NCBI GenBank assembly: GCA_964017145.1
Contig: OZ024845.1
Location: 1,178,001-1,242,000 of the forward strand
Length of the DNA stretch: 64,000 bases
Reading direction: 5' to 3'
DNA from: Agrocybe praecox
Lineage: Eukaryota; Basidiomycota; Agaricomycetes; Agaricales; Agrocybaceae
Shown here: one piece after another, positions 1 through 8,658 of the stretch
Position numbering within the stretch: position 1 is the first letter of the stretch
Layout of the letters: every line of letters begins with the position of its first letter
The notes under the pieces: generated by a model
Told to the model about the DNA's origin: nothing
What the model saw: only the letters and a program-made list of their open reading frames with translations
Database searches by the model: none
Position numbers and translations under genes: made by a program

Positions 1-2026
1 TCTTATTATAGTATTCCTCAACTTTTTTCACGCCTGCTTTGAGCGCATTTGTAAATGGTTGGTACTTGCTCTTATCTTTTACGCCACTGGTGGCACGGGT
101 GATACGGTTACTCCAAACAGTGTGAAGACCTTCGAGTGCGGGTAATGCATTATGTAGGCTGGGGGCTGACTCATACGAGAATGCCTGCTGAGCATTATCA
201 GAGTGCTGAAGTGCGGAATTAGTCAAACGAACATTTCAATTGAATAAGAAAGGTTATGTACCTCCAAGAGCTCAATCAATGTCTCGACACGATCCCATTC
301 CTCTTCTGAGAGCTCAAGTGCTTTAATCTTCTCACGCTTTGCTTTATCCGTCTCATCCTTTGAGATCTTCTGGATAAAATCATCGAAGAACTAGATAGTA
401 ATAGATAAGTCTTTAGAAATCGTAATGGAAAGCAATGACTTACATCGCGAAGGTGCACAGCACGCTTTAACATGACTAACGTTGATGACCATCGTACCTT
501 CATGTCAAGGAGGAGGGTCAATGGTTTTGTCCCTGCCTTGACTTGAAGTTCCTTCAAGCACTCCTTTCGTTTTGCTGATGAGCGCGACTTCGATCATAGA
601 TATCAGTGTTTTGTATATGAATGGGCGCAATCACTACATACCTTGACTGTAACCGCACATATGAGTCCTACTTTGTCTCAGATGTCATCAAGGATGTGTG
701 GCTCAAGGACTTCTGGGTTCTCGGGATCGTAGTGGTCTGACACACTATGGGTGCTGATTAGGGCCTGAGTTGCAAGGTTAATTATATGCGCCAAGCATCT
801 ATAGACAAAATATTAGTCGAAAATTGATGGAAGAAAATAATAAAAAAGATACCGAATGTGGTATGTGGTCCAATTCCAACGTTTCTTGGAATTACAACGC
901 ATTTTTGAAGCATTGAGAATTTTCCTGAAGTGGCTGAGCATGGTAAGATTATTTGACGCGTTATCACACGTAATCCACCCAACCTGGTATCATCAAGTAT
1001 CAGTAAAACTATTTACATACTGGAAAGAAGACATACTTTATGCCCAAAATTAAGACGCTTCACAATTTTAAATAGAGCCCATCCAAGGTTCACACCGTCG
1101 TGAGCACAATTAAGCCTCGTAAACCCAAGCAATGCTGACTGTTGCTCCCATACACCATTTTCCAGCTTCTCGTTCCAGTGCCCAGTGACCGCAAAGTAGG
1201 CATCCGCAGTATTGGCCTGCCACGCATCGCACGTAAGACTGATAAGACCTGATTTATTGCCCTAGTGACACAACAAGTTAGTAGGTGACATAGATATAAG
1301 AGAAGCAATCAAGACGTACAGAGATCCGCTTGCGAAGATCAGTCATATTCTTCTTAAATAATTCCATGATATGTTTGCGAGTCGCTTTTCGGTTGGGTAT
1401 GATCACACCATTTGTCGCCCGAGCAGCAATATTGATCATGTTGTGGAATTTTGGGTGCTCCAATGCTTGAATAGGCTTTACGAGTAAAAGACGTTAACGA
1501 ATCATTGAGAAAAACAGTAATATATAAGTACCTGGTCAGTAGCGATGAGCCATTCAACAGCCGCTTCACGAAACACATCATCGGAGTACTTCACAAGCCT
1601 CTCCTGCGCCACCCGTTCTCTCAGATGAGGATCCAGCGAAGTTTGTTTCGTGCGATCTGCCGCTTCCTTAGCCTCCTTCGCTGCTTTGACCACCTTCGGT
1701 AGCTTTGATGTGAAGTTGTTCTTGTCGCACCACTTATTATAGGCATTCTACATATCATAAGTAAAAGATTTCGTAGCCAATAAAATATAGAATAAACTTA
1801 CTAGATGGTGGGCCTCAATATGGTGTCGAAGGGTGGTAGATTCATTTACGAGGTATACCATTTTCCCCATTTTAGATCTGCATAGAAATGAATTAGTATA
1901 CCACAATAAGTGACCAATTATACGGAGACTTACTTGCAGTAAATACAACAACGCTTCATTTTATTCCTAAACGTAGCACATGGTTCAAAGAATGCGTTGA
2001 CGTCCTTTACTCTGTCTTGAATTGAG
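1..2026 (-). pseudogene. hAT transposase, central part (3' end outside the window)
   Basis: Spliced fragments of a hAT (RNase H-like) transposase read right to left. Around 1,830-1,975 is a BED-type zinc finger (CCIYC, then an HHIEAHH motif) split by a short intron. Around 1,550-1,740 is a charged helix-rich segment with FREAAVEWLIATDQ. Around 1,330-1,460 is HPKFHNMINIAARATNG, then LFKKNMTDLRKRI. Around 1,120-1,260 is the catalytic-core start, with TCDAWQANTADAYFAVTGHW in one of the frames and NCAHDGVNLGWALFKIVKRL near it. Around 280-560 is the region with KPLTLLLDMKVRWSSTLVML. Introns of about 50-60 bp separate them. The zinc finger should bind transposon ends and the RNase H-like fold performs cut and paste. 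The frame is broken only by the nested insertions at its 5' side as far as I can see. Confidence 0.7.
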
Positions 2027-2031
2027 GGGGT
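2027..2031. repeat. Target site duplication GGGGT, left copy
   Basis: GGGGT directly before the left LTR. The same five bases follow the right LTR at 9,019-9,023. Five base pairs is the usual duplication length for Ty3/gypsy integrases. Removing one copy plus the element restores an open transposase frame. Confidence 0.9.
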
Positions 2032-2391
2032 TGTTACGACACAAGCCGTTTCGTATGCGTATAACTCCCAGAGTATACACCGAAGAAGGCTATAGTCGTA
2101 GGTTCTTAGTTCTTCGTTCGAGTTTCGAGTAATGAAACTGTAGTATTCTCAAGAACTAGTTAGAGAATACAAGAGTACTGTACTACGTATTTATACGGAT
2201 GAAAACGAGGAGAAAGCACCGTGAGGGTGCGGTAAACGTTCGTAAGGAAACGAGGAGAAAGCACCGTAAAGGTGTGGCGATCGTTCGATAAGAGACACAC
2301 CGTGAAGGTGTGATAGTCGTTCGTCAACGATGAGGCAGTGAAACAATGAAGGGAAATGAAAAAGAGTCGACCGGCGTGTGTGTTCGTAACA
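2032..2391 (-). repeat. LTR of the chromovirus (3' LTR in sense orientation)
   Basis: 360 bp, from TGTTACGACACAAG to TTCGTAACA on the plus strand. I compared it base by base with 8,659-9,018 and saw no difference, which points to a very recent insertion. In sense orientation this is the downstream LTR. A short purine run (GAACGGGGG, at about 2,395-2,403) precedes it and may serve as the polypurine tract. That assignment is weak. Confidence 0.93.
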
Positions 2392-2426
2392 TTACCCCCG
2401 TTCTAGATCGAAGATTCCAGATTCGA

Positions 2427-3377
2427 CTAGAGTTGTTGGTACTCATAGGGGCAGTCTCGTTTGAGGTGTCCTGTTCGTTGGCAATTGTAGCATGTTGGTG
2501 TCGCACGTCTGGGTCGAGGTCGAAGGGTGTAAGGATGAGGTAGTCCTCGGAGTTGGCGAGGGCCATTCGGTGGTACGATGGTTTGTCGTGGTTCGGAAGG
2601 TCGTCGATTCTGTTGTCGTCGTGGCATATAGGGAGGTGGAAGTTCGTTGTTGATTCTGGGAGTTGGTTCAGTTCTGGTTTCGTTGCTGTGTGTTCCTGAT
2701 TCGTCGGTGCCAACGTGGCTGGGGAATAGGGTATGAAGGAACTGTCGATGATTCAGTGGAGGGCGAGTTGATGTTTCAGGGAGTCTCGCTAGTCGTTGAA
2801 AGGTTCTAAGATTGAGGACGGAGGGAGTTGGTTCGGGTAGTCTTGGTGGTTCGGCGGGTTCTTCTTCGTGTTGGTCGACGATGATGAATGGAACGGAAGG
2901 GGTTCGACTAGGGTTCGGGTCGGGGGTTTCTTTATTGGTGATGTCTTTCGGAGGGGTGCGTACATAGATGTCGGTGTCGTTGTCGTCGTTAGGAGTGGGT
3001 TCTCTGGTGTCAGGGAAAGTAATGGGGTTCGTCGGATGTCCGGGTGGGTAAGGAGAAGGTACGTTTCCTCGAATTGGTCGGTGTTCGTTTGCGTAATAAG
3101 TTCTTCGTTGTTCCCAGAAATTCTGGGTGTGGTTGCCCAAGCCTTCCCAGCAAAGGGCGTCGAGGCGAAGGGCTGCGAGTCTTCGGAGTTCGTTTAGATG
3201 TTTTGTTTGTTGGTGTATTTCGTTTTCAATGTCGAGAAGGGTGGTGAGAGAGTCGTTGTATCGATTCAGAGGAGCGACTAGGTCGAAAAGGGCTTGTCGA
3301 TCAAGGAAGCTTTGGGAGGAATGATGGAATTCGGTGTAGCCGATGACGAAGTTGTTCTGGGCGTTCAATTGAGCCAT
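2427..3377 (-). CDS. Extra ORF 4 of the chromovirus, 316 aa with a C-terminal CCHC knuckle
   Basis: ATG at 3,377. The N-terminal ~110 residues look globular and helical (FLDRQALFDLVAPLNRYNDS, HLNELRRLAALRLDALC). Then comes a long Pro/Thr/Asp-rich linker with acidic and basic blocks, and a C-terminal zinc knuckle CYNCQRTGHLKRDCPYEY. The knuckle spacing (CX2CX4HX4C) is that of retroviral nucleocapsid. It occupies the position of env in retroviruses but shows no signal peptide or transmembrane helix, so it is not an envelope. A nucleic-acid chaperone or a second Gag-like protein fits better. An alternative frame (2,324-2,713) stays open across its end into the LTR but starts at TTG and is probably a shadow. 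Confidence 0.75.
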   Translation of the reverse strand: MAQLNAQNNFVIGYTEFHHSSQSFLDRQALFDLVAPLNRYNDSLTTLLDIENEIHQQTKHLNELRRLAALRLDALCWEGLGNHTQNFWEQRRTYYANEHRPIRGNVPSPYPPGHPTNPITFPDTREPTPNDDNDTDIYVRTPPKDITNKETPDPNPSRTPSVPFIIVDQHEEEPAEPPRLPEPTPSVLNLRTFQRLARLPETSTRPPLNHRQFLHTLFPSHVGTDESGTHSNETRTEPTPRINNELPPPYMPRRQQNRRPSEPRQTIVPPNGPRQLRGLPHPYTLRPRPRRATPTCYNCQRTGHLKRDCPYEYQQL

Positions 3378-3397
3378 AGTAGGATCGAGAGGATGGT

Positions 3398-3787
3398 TTA
3401 GTAGTAAAGCGAGTATCGTTGGTAGTGAATTCGGTTCTGGGTAGTAAAGACAGGGATCATCCTGCTTATATGTTCTTCTTTGATAGATTCGAGTCTGGGT
3501 TTAAACTTCTTGAATAGGATTCTTCGATTCTTGCGTTTGCAGGGAGGTGGAGGTGGAAATTCCTTGTCGAACGTCAGGCTGACTTGCCTTGCTTTAGACG
3601 AGCGATGGAGTGTCTGTGTCTCAGTGATCCAATCGGAGAGAAGGGGTGAGGAGGAAAATGAAAAAGGGTCGTTTTCCAGTTGTTCGTGAAACAGTGATAG
3701 GTTTTCGAGGTTCAGTTTGGTGTGCATGGCAATCGCGTGTCGTGGTTCGAAGTGAGGTATTCGTTCAACGGGAAATTGGAAGTCCAT
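3398..3787 (-). CDS. Extra ORF 3 of the chromovirus, unknown function
   Basis: 129 codons from an ATG at 3,787, starting 23 bases inside the end of pol in another frame. The predicted protein has no family I recognise. Visible features are a central Pro run followed by basic residues (PPPPPCKRKNRRILFKKFK) and a Ser/Phe-rich segment before it. There is no signal peptide or membrane span. It lies between pol and a second CCHC ORF with very tight spacing (20 bases to the next ATG), so it could be a leader, an accessory protein, or part of a spliced subgenomic product. The frame is intact in an apparently young copy, which argues it may be coding. Confidence 0.55.
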   Translation of the reverse strand: MDFQFPVERIPHFEPRHAIAMHTKLNLENLSLFHEQLENDPFSFSSSPLLSDWITETQTLHRSSKARQVSLTFDKEFPPPPPCKRKNRRILFKKFKPRLESIKEEHISRMIPVFTTQNRIHYQRYSLYY

Positions 3788-6700
3788 TTCGTCGTTGATA
3801 TTCGTTTAAAATCTTTCGTCCGGTTGATCCGAACATTTCTTGAGGTTCCCATGAGTTATTGCTGATGGAGTAACCGGCCCATTTGACGAGGTATTTATAT
3901 TTTTGGGGTTTTCCTTTCTGGGGTCGTCCTTGTTTTCGGTGTGATTTGATCGATTCAATTTCGTAGTGTTCTTCTTCGTTAATGATTTCTGGGGGTGGTT
4001 CTGGGAAATTGGGTCCGTAGGTTTCGTTTTCGGTATAGGGCATGAGGAGGGAGGCGTGGAATACGTCATGAATCCTCCAGGTCTTCGGTAGTTCGAGTTT
4101 GAAGGATAGGGGTCCTTTAATTTCCGTGATTTTAAAGGGTCCTTCTCTTTTCGGCGAGAGTTTCTTGTTGCTTCGTGTTTTCAAGTTTCTAGAATCGAGC
4201 CAGACCTTCTGTCCGAGTTTGAAGGTAACTGGTTTTCCTTTTCTTCTGGCAAGCATTCGTGCTCGTGCTAGTTCGTGTGCCGCGCGGGCTTCTTCTCGAT
4301 CTCGGGTGAGGTTCTTCAATCTTTCTTCCACGGAGGGAAACTTCGTGTTTTCGAAGGTCGTTGGAATGGCTAAGGGTTCAATTCCTAGCATTAGGGCAAA
4401 TGGTGATTTCTGTCGGTCCGAGTGTCGTCTATCGTTATGCGTGAATTCGAGAGTGGGGAGAGCATCCTTCCACGTTTCGGGGTTTGCAGAGCAAAATATC
4501 GCGATATATGCTTCGATTTCTTGGTTGAATCTTTCGGTGGTTCCGTCGGCTTGTGGATGATAGGCAGTGGTCAATTTCGATTCGATTCCTAGTTGCTTTA
4601 GGAGTTCTCTGAATGCCTTTGCGGCGAATTGTGGTCCTCTGTCGGAGATCATTGAGTCCGGTAGTCCAAACCTTTTGTAAAGGTGTTCGATTAGGAGTTT
4701 TCCTGCTCCTTCTTCTGTTAAGGTTTTCGAGCAAGGGATGAAAATTGCCCCTTTAGTAAGTCCGTGGTCCACCACGGATAAGATCGAATCATACCCGTCG
4801 ATTTCGGGTAGATCGGTGATCATATCCATGGAGCAGTTTGCAAACGGTCTGTTCGATTTTGCGCCTTTGATGGGTTGGAAGGCGGGTTTCGTCGGGTTTC
4901 TGTTGATCTTGAATTGTTGGCAAGGCCCACATCCTTTCACGTAGTTCTTAACGAACATACGCAGTCCGGGCCACCAGTAATGTTTTCTTACGGCATTAAA
5001 GGTTTCTATTTCTCCGGGGTGTCCGGCGGTCATTGTATCGTGGTAACTCTTCACGATAGTTCTTCTGAGTTCTGCGTCGTTGGGAATATAATTTTTTCCT
5101 TGGTAGAAGAGTATGTTCTTTCCTTGAAAGTCTTCTACCGTCCAGTCGGTGAGTTTGTCGTGGAGTTCGGTCGGTCCGTTCTCTAGTAAGAGTTTAATCG
5201 CGTTAGCGGCGTCAAGGTCAAGTTTGTCGGAGTTCGCAATCCTTTCTTGGAGTTCGGTGTCGATTAGGTTGACGAATAGGTTTTCTGGTAGGAGAACCTT
5301 GTTTTCGTTATCGTGATCCTCTTCGGGGCATAAGTCTGGTCGTCTGGATAGTGTGTCGGATTGTATCATCTTCGTTCCTGGAGTGTGTACGAGTTTGATG
5401 TTGAATTCTGAGAGGTATAAGGACCAGCGAGCTTGTCTTCTGTTCAGTTTCTGGGCGCTTCTGAAATACGTCAGATTCTTGTGATCAGATAGAACGGTTG
5501 TTTCGAAGGATGATCCTTGGATATAGTGTCTCCATTCTTGTAGAGCTCGAATGATCGCTAGGAGTTCTCTGTCGTAGATTTCGTAGTTTCGTTCGGGTTC
5601 GTTAAAGGTCTTTGATATGAAGGCGCAGGGGTGGCGGTTTCCATTGCTATCTAATTGGGTAAGTACTGCCCCTGATGCGTATTTTGATGCGTCGGATTCG
5701 ATCTGAAAAGGTTTCGTGGTGTCGGGCATTATCAGTACGGGTTCTTTGGTGAATTTCTGTTTGAGGGAATCAAACGCTTTTTGGGCGTTATCGTTCCAGG
5801 TGAAAGTTTTTCCTTTTTGAAGAAGTTCATTTAGGGGTTTGGCAAGGTCCGAGTACCCTCGAATAAACTTTCTGTAAAAGTTTCCGAATCCTAAAAAGGA
5901 TCGTACTTGTTTTACGGTTTTCGGGACTGGCCATTCACTGATTCCTTTCAGTTTCGTCGGGTCCATAGAGATTTTTCCTTCTTCGATGATCATTCCTAGA
6001 TAATCGATTTTTGTCTTTTTGAATTCGCACTTTTCGGGTTTGAGGAAGAGGTCGTTTTCTTGGAGACGTTGGAGTACCTTTCGAGTGATTTCTTCAAGTT
6101 TCTTCTCGTCTTTTGCGAAGATGAGGATGTCATCCATATAGACTACAATTAGTCTTTCGGAAATCATGTCTTTGAAGATGTGGTCCATCATTGCTTGGAA
6201 GGTGGCTGGGGAGTTGCACATTCCAAAGAACATAACGGTGGGTTCGAATAGTCCACGATTGGTTTTGAAGGCGGCTTTCCATTCGTCTCCTTTCTTGATT
6301 CGAATATTGTTGTATCCCCATCGAACGTCCATTTTGGTGAAATATTTAGCTCCTTTGAGCTTGTCTAGTAGTTCGGAGATAAGAGGTAAGGGATAGGCGT
6401 TTTTGACGGTCCATTCGTTCAAGTATCGATAATCTTGGCATGGTCTCAATTTTCCATCTTTCTTTGATACGAAGAAAAATGGTGAGGCCATTGGTGATTT
6501 GGACGGTCGAATGTATCCTTTGGCCAGTTGTTCGTCTAAGAAGGAGTCTAATTCTCTGGTTTCTTGCGGAGTGAGATTGTATGATTTGAAGGACTTGGGT
6601 TCGAATCCTTCCTTCATTTCGATTTTATGGTCCCAGGGTTTCGAGGTAGGGAAACGGTTTGAAGCCTCTTCGTCGAACACTTTGAGGAATTCGTGGAACT

Positions 6701-7361
6701 GTTTTGGGACGATCTCTTTTGTCGGTTTCTTTATTTTGACTTCTTCGTGCTTCTGTGCAAGGGTTTGGGAGGTGGTGGTTTTCGCTCTGATCCATTCGGG
6801 TTCAGGCGCTTCTCCGTCGATGAATCGGAGAAGAAGATCAAGGTCGTTTTCTTCTTCTGTTCTGAGTTCTTTCCTTGGTTTGGTCTTTTTTACGAAGATT
6901 CTTCGGGTTTCTTGGGTTTTGACTCTCCAAGAGATGTGGCCGGTTTCCCAGTTAATGATTGGGTTGTTTTCTCGGAACCATGGTAGTCCGAGGATGATTT
7001 TTTGTCGTCCTAGTCCAGTGCAATAAAAGGATTCCCATTTGGTTCTTCCGCCTATGGTCATAAGGATTTTGATGTAATGGGTGATTGTTCCTTTTTTGTT
7101 AAGGGTTCCGTCCACGTTATAGACGTCGAGTGCCTTTTTCAGGGCTATTTTCGGAATTTTTAGTTTTCGACGATATTCTTCATCGATGAATTTGCCGGAT
7201 GCTCCGGTATCGGCGAGTGCTTCGGTCTTTTCGGCGATTTTCGATGTACTTGTGGTAAAAGAAATTGGTATGTATAACGATTTTTTGTCTATACGGGCAA
7301 CAAGTACATGTGAAATATTAAAGGAGGGAGAGACTGACGCCGGGGCAGATCTCCCTTTCAA
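3765..7361 (-). CDS. pol: Pol polyprotein: protease, reverse transcriptase, RNase H, integrase, chromodomain
   Basis: 1,198 codons open, with no ATG near the 5' end (the first codon in frame after the slip is TTG), so it is made as Gag-Pol. Domains in order: aspartic protease with DTGAS at about residue 51; RT with the fingers KDGKLRPCQDYRYLN near 301 and catalytic YMDD near 408; RNase H starting at FQIESDASKYASGAVL; integrase HHCC zinc finger (HDTMTAGHPG ... CGPCQQF) near 790-840, then the DDE core with SMDMITDLP, VVDHGLTKG, SDRGPQFAAKAF and AYHPQADGTTERFNQE; and a C-terminal chromodomain (YEIESI, YLVKWAGYSISNNSWEP) at about 1,130-1,185. The chromodomain is expected to steer integration to modified histones. 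No catalytic residue is missing, so the copy could be active. Confidence 0.96.
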   Translation of the reverse strand: MKGRSAPASVSPSFNISHVLVARIDKKSLYIPISFTTSTSKIAEKTEALADTGASGKFIDEEYRRKLKIPKIALKKALDVYNVDGTLNKKGTITHYIKILMTIGGRTKWESFYCTGLGRQKIILGLPWFRENNPIINWETGHISWRVKTQETRRIFVKKTKPRKELRTEEENDLDLLLRFIDGEAPEPEWIRAKTTTSQTLAQKHEEVKIKKPTKEIVPKQFHEFLKVFDEEASNRFPTSKPWDHKIEMKEGFEPKSFKSYNLTPQETRELDSFLDEQLAKGYIRPSKSPMASPFFFVSKKDGKLRPCQDYRYLNEWTVKNAYPLPLISELLDKLKGAKYFTKMDVRWGYNNIRIKKGDEWKAAFKTNRGLFEPTVMFFGMCNSPATFQAMMDHIFKDMISERLIVVYMDDILIFAKDEKKLEEITRKVLQRLQENDLFLKPEKCEFKKTKIDYLGMIIEEGKISMDPTKLKGISEWPVPKTVKQVRSFLGFGNFYRKFIRGYSDLAKPLNELLQKGKTFTWNDNAQKAFDSLKQKFTKEPVLIMPDTTKPFQIESDASKYASGAVLTQLDSNGNRHPCAFISKTFNEPERNYEIYDRELLAIIRALQEWRHYIQGSSFETTVLSDHKNLTYFRSAQKLNRRQARWSLYLSEFNIKLVHTPGTKMIQSDTLSRRPDLCPEEDHDNENKVLLPENLFVNLIDTELQERIANSDKLDLDAANAIKLLLENGPTELHDKLTDWTVEDFQGKNILFYQGKNYIPNDAELRRTIVKSYHDTMTAGHPGEIETFNAVRKHYWWPGLRMFVKNYVKGCGPCQQFKINRNPTKPAFQPIKGAKSNRPFANCSMDMITDLPEIDGYDSILSVVDHGLTKGAIFIPCSKTLTEEGAGKLLIEHLYKRFGLPDSMISDRGPQFAAKAFRELLKQLGIESKLTTAYHPQADGTTERFNQEIEAYIAIFCSANPETWKDALPTLEFTHNDRRHSDRQKSPFALMLGIEPLAIPTTFENTKFPSVEERLKNLTRDREEARAAHELARARMLARRKGKPVTFKLGQKVWLDSRNLKTRSNKKLSPKREGPFKITEIKGPLSFKLELPKTWRIHDVFHASLLMPYTENETYGPNFPEPPPEIINEEEHYEIESIKSHRKQGRPQKGKPQKYKYLVKWAGYSISNNSWEPQEMFGSTGRKILNEYQRRNGLPISR

Positions 7362-8467
7362 AAACCCGCTTCTTCTTCTTCTTCTTCGGCGACCGTTCCT
7401 TCCATATCTTCTGCCTCGAATGCGGAGAGGAGGACTTGTCTTCTTTCTTCGGCGGTCATGGCTCGGATTTGAGAAGTGATGTCTTTAGGGGAAGATTTCT
7501 TGTGGTTGCTGTTGTTGCGAGGATTGTTGCCTCGGTAGTTCGGGTTCGCGTTTTCTCGACGATCGTTGTTGTACTTGTTGCTGTCGTTGTTGTAGGAGGG
7601 ACGAGTGCCTCGTGGTTTTGGGCAGTCCCGGGCTAGATGTCCGATTCCTTTGCAGTTGAAGCAGGCCCCCTTTTTCATAAGGGTGGTGCGTTCATCGGTG
7701 CTCATAGCGTCCACGTCCATGGCGTCGGGGTCTCTTTCGGTTCGTCGTTGGTAGTTGTTATTCGAGAAGTAATATTGTTTATCTCGAGGAACATAGTTGT
7801 TGTTGTTGTTGTTGCTTCGATAATTGTTTGTTGTGGCTGTTTTCTGGTTGAAGGCGGTTTCGCCTTTGGTTCGATTGGGTGGTCCTCTGTTAAAGGCCGC
7901 GCGGAGTCGGCGATATTTGTTGTCGGCTTTAATGGCTGCGTCGTACCATTCGTTGAGGTCTTTGGGGTCTGAGGCGAGGTCAATTCTCTCTCTGATGTGT
8001 TCGGGAAGAGAATTTTCGAAGTAGGTGATGATGTTCTTTTCCTCGGTTATGTCTGCGTCGACGACGAGGTTCTTGAATTTCGCGACGTGTTCTTCTCCAG
8101 TTTCGTTCTTCATTTTGATGCGTTGGAGTTCGTGTATAGCGTCTTGTTCGAGGTTAAGGCTGGAAAAGGCTTTCTTGAGTTCGTCGTTGAAGACGCTCCA
8201 GCTTCCATAGTCGATGTCTGCTGTTTTGGCTTTTCGAGCGGCTTCTTTCTTGGCGGTGATGAAAGACCTTCGCCAGGCATTTGCGTCTCCTTTGATGAGA
8301 TAGCCTAGGGTAAAAACGATTTTTGCTTTGTCGGTTTTGAAAGAGTCAGGATTTCCAGAGATGTAGAGGTCGAGGATTTGAGTGAAGTCGATAAATTTCT
8401 TTTTGTCTCCGTTATAGTCAAACGGGAGTCTAAGCCGATAGGCTTTGTCGTCGGCGGGAGTGGTCAT
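7358..8467 (-). CDS. gag: Gag (nucleocapsid) protein of the chromovirus
   Basis: 369 codons from the ATG at 8,467. The frame also extends upstream to a GTG at 8,524, but the ATG opens MTTPADDKAYRLRLPFDYNG and is the natural start. The middle holds a helical retrotrans_gag-like capsid region (GDANAWRRSF, LEQDAIHELQRIKM, ENSLPEHIRERI). The C-terminal third is Asn/Arg-rich with one CCHC knuckle, CFNCKGIGHLARDC, that binds RNA. The last codons are a Glu run and Ala-Gly-Phe, then TGA at 7,360-7,358. It is expected to form the cytoplasmic virus-like particle. A -1 slippery site covers the end of the gene and links it to pol. Confidence 0.93.
   Translation of the reverse strand: MTTPADDKAYRLRLPFDYNGDKKKFIDFTQILDLYISGNPDSFKTDKAKIVFTLGYLIKGDANAWRRSFITAKKEAARKAKTADIDYGSWSVFNDELKKAFSSLNLEQDAIHELQRIKMKNETGEEHVAKFKNLVVDADITEEKNIITYFENSLPEHIRERIDLASDPKDLNEWYDAAIKADNKYRRLRAAFNRGPPNRTKGETAFNQKTATTNNYRSNNNNNNYVPRDKQYYFSNNNYQRRTERDPDAMDVDAMSTDERTTLMKKGACFNCKGIGHLARDCPKPRGTRPSYNNDSNKYNNDRRENANPNYRGNNPRNNSNHKKSSPKDITSQIRAMTAEERRQVLLSAFEAEDMEGTVAEEEEEEAGF
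7361..7367 (-). promoter_or_regulatory. Programmed -1 frameshift site GGGTTTT at the gag stop
   Basis: In gag frame the bases read GCG GGT TTT TGA, giving the canonical X XXY YYZ heptamer G_GGT_TTT directly before the stop. A -1 slip continues as TTG AAA GGG AGA, which is the opening of the pol frame, and pol has no ATG before its protease. Five bases after the heptamer, GGGAGA (7,355-7,350) can pair with TCTCCC (7,331-7,326), a possible stimulatory stem with an 18-base loop. Frameshifting would yield Gag-Pol in low ratio. Confidence 0.7.
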
Positions 8468-8646
8468 GCTGATAATGGGGAAGATGGGGGTGATTCGTGT
8501 GAGTGGAGAGAGTATAGGTGACACTTCTCCAGAAGGAGGGGGGGTTTCTTCTTCTTCTTGGGTTCTTGGCGTTAGCCAAAGTTCTTCGTGTGTTGTCGAA
8601 ATGGTGGGTGATCTCTACGTTCAAGTTTGGTAGAGAGAGTTTGGTG

Positions 8647-8657
8647 AACTAGTTCTT
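8647..8657 (-). other. Self-priming primer-binding site (AAGAACTAGTT)
   Basis: One base inside the 5' LTR boundary the sense RNA reads AAGAACTAGTT. This is the exact reverse complement of AACTAGTTCTT (8,788-8,778), which lies 34 bases after the TATA box and so at the predicted mRNA 5' end. Pairing of the first 11 bases of the mRNA with a site next to the LTR, replacing a tRNA primer, is the mechanism established for Tf1 of fission yeast and proposed for its relatives. No tRNA 3'-end complement (TGG...) starts at this position. Confidence 0.75.
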
Positions 8658-8658
8658 T

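Noticed and set aside
2324..2713. 129-codon frame across the end of ORF 4 into the LTR
   Set aside because: It starts at TTG, overlaps the CCHC-coding end of ORF 4 in another frame and ends in the LTR. Most likely a shadow.
2868..3324. Plus-strand frames opposite ORF 4 and pol
   Set aside because: Shadows of the minus-strand retrotransposon genes, Val/Gly/Arg-rich as expected of antisense reading.
2427..3377. Envelope gene, because of its position after pol
   Set aside because: No signal peptide, transmembrane span or furin-like site. The CCHC knuckle points to a nucleic-acid-binding protein.
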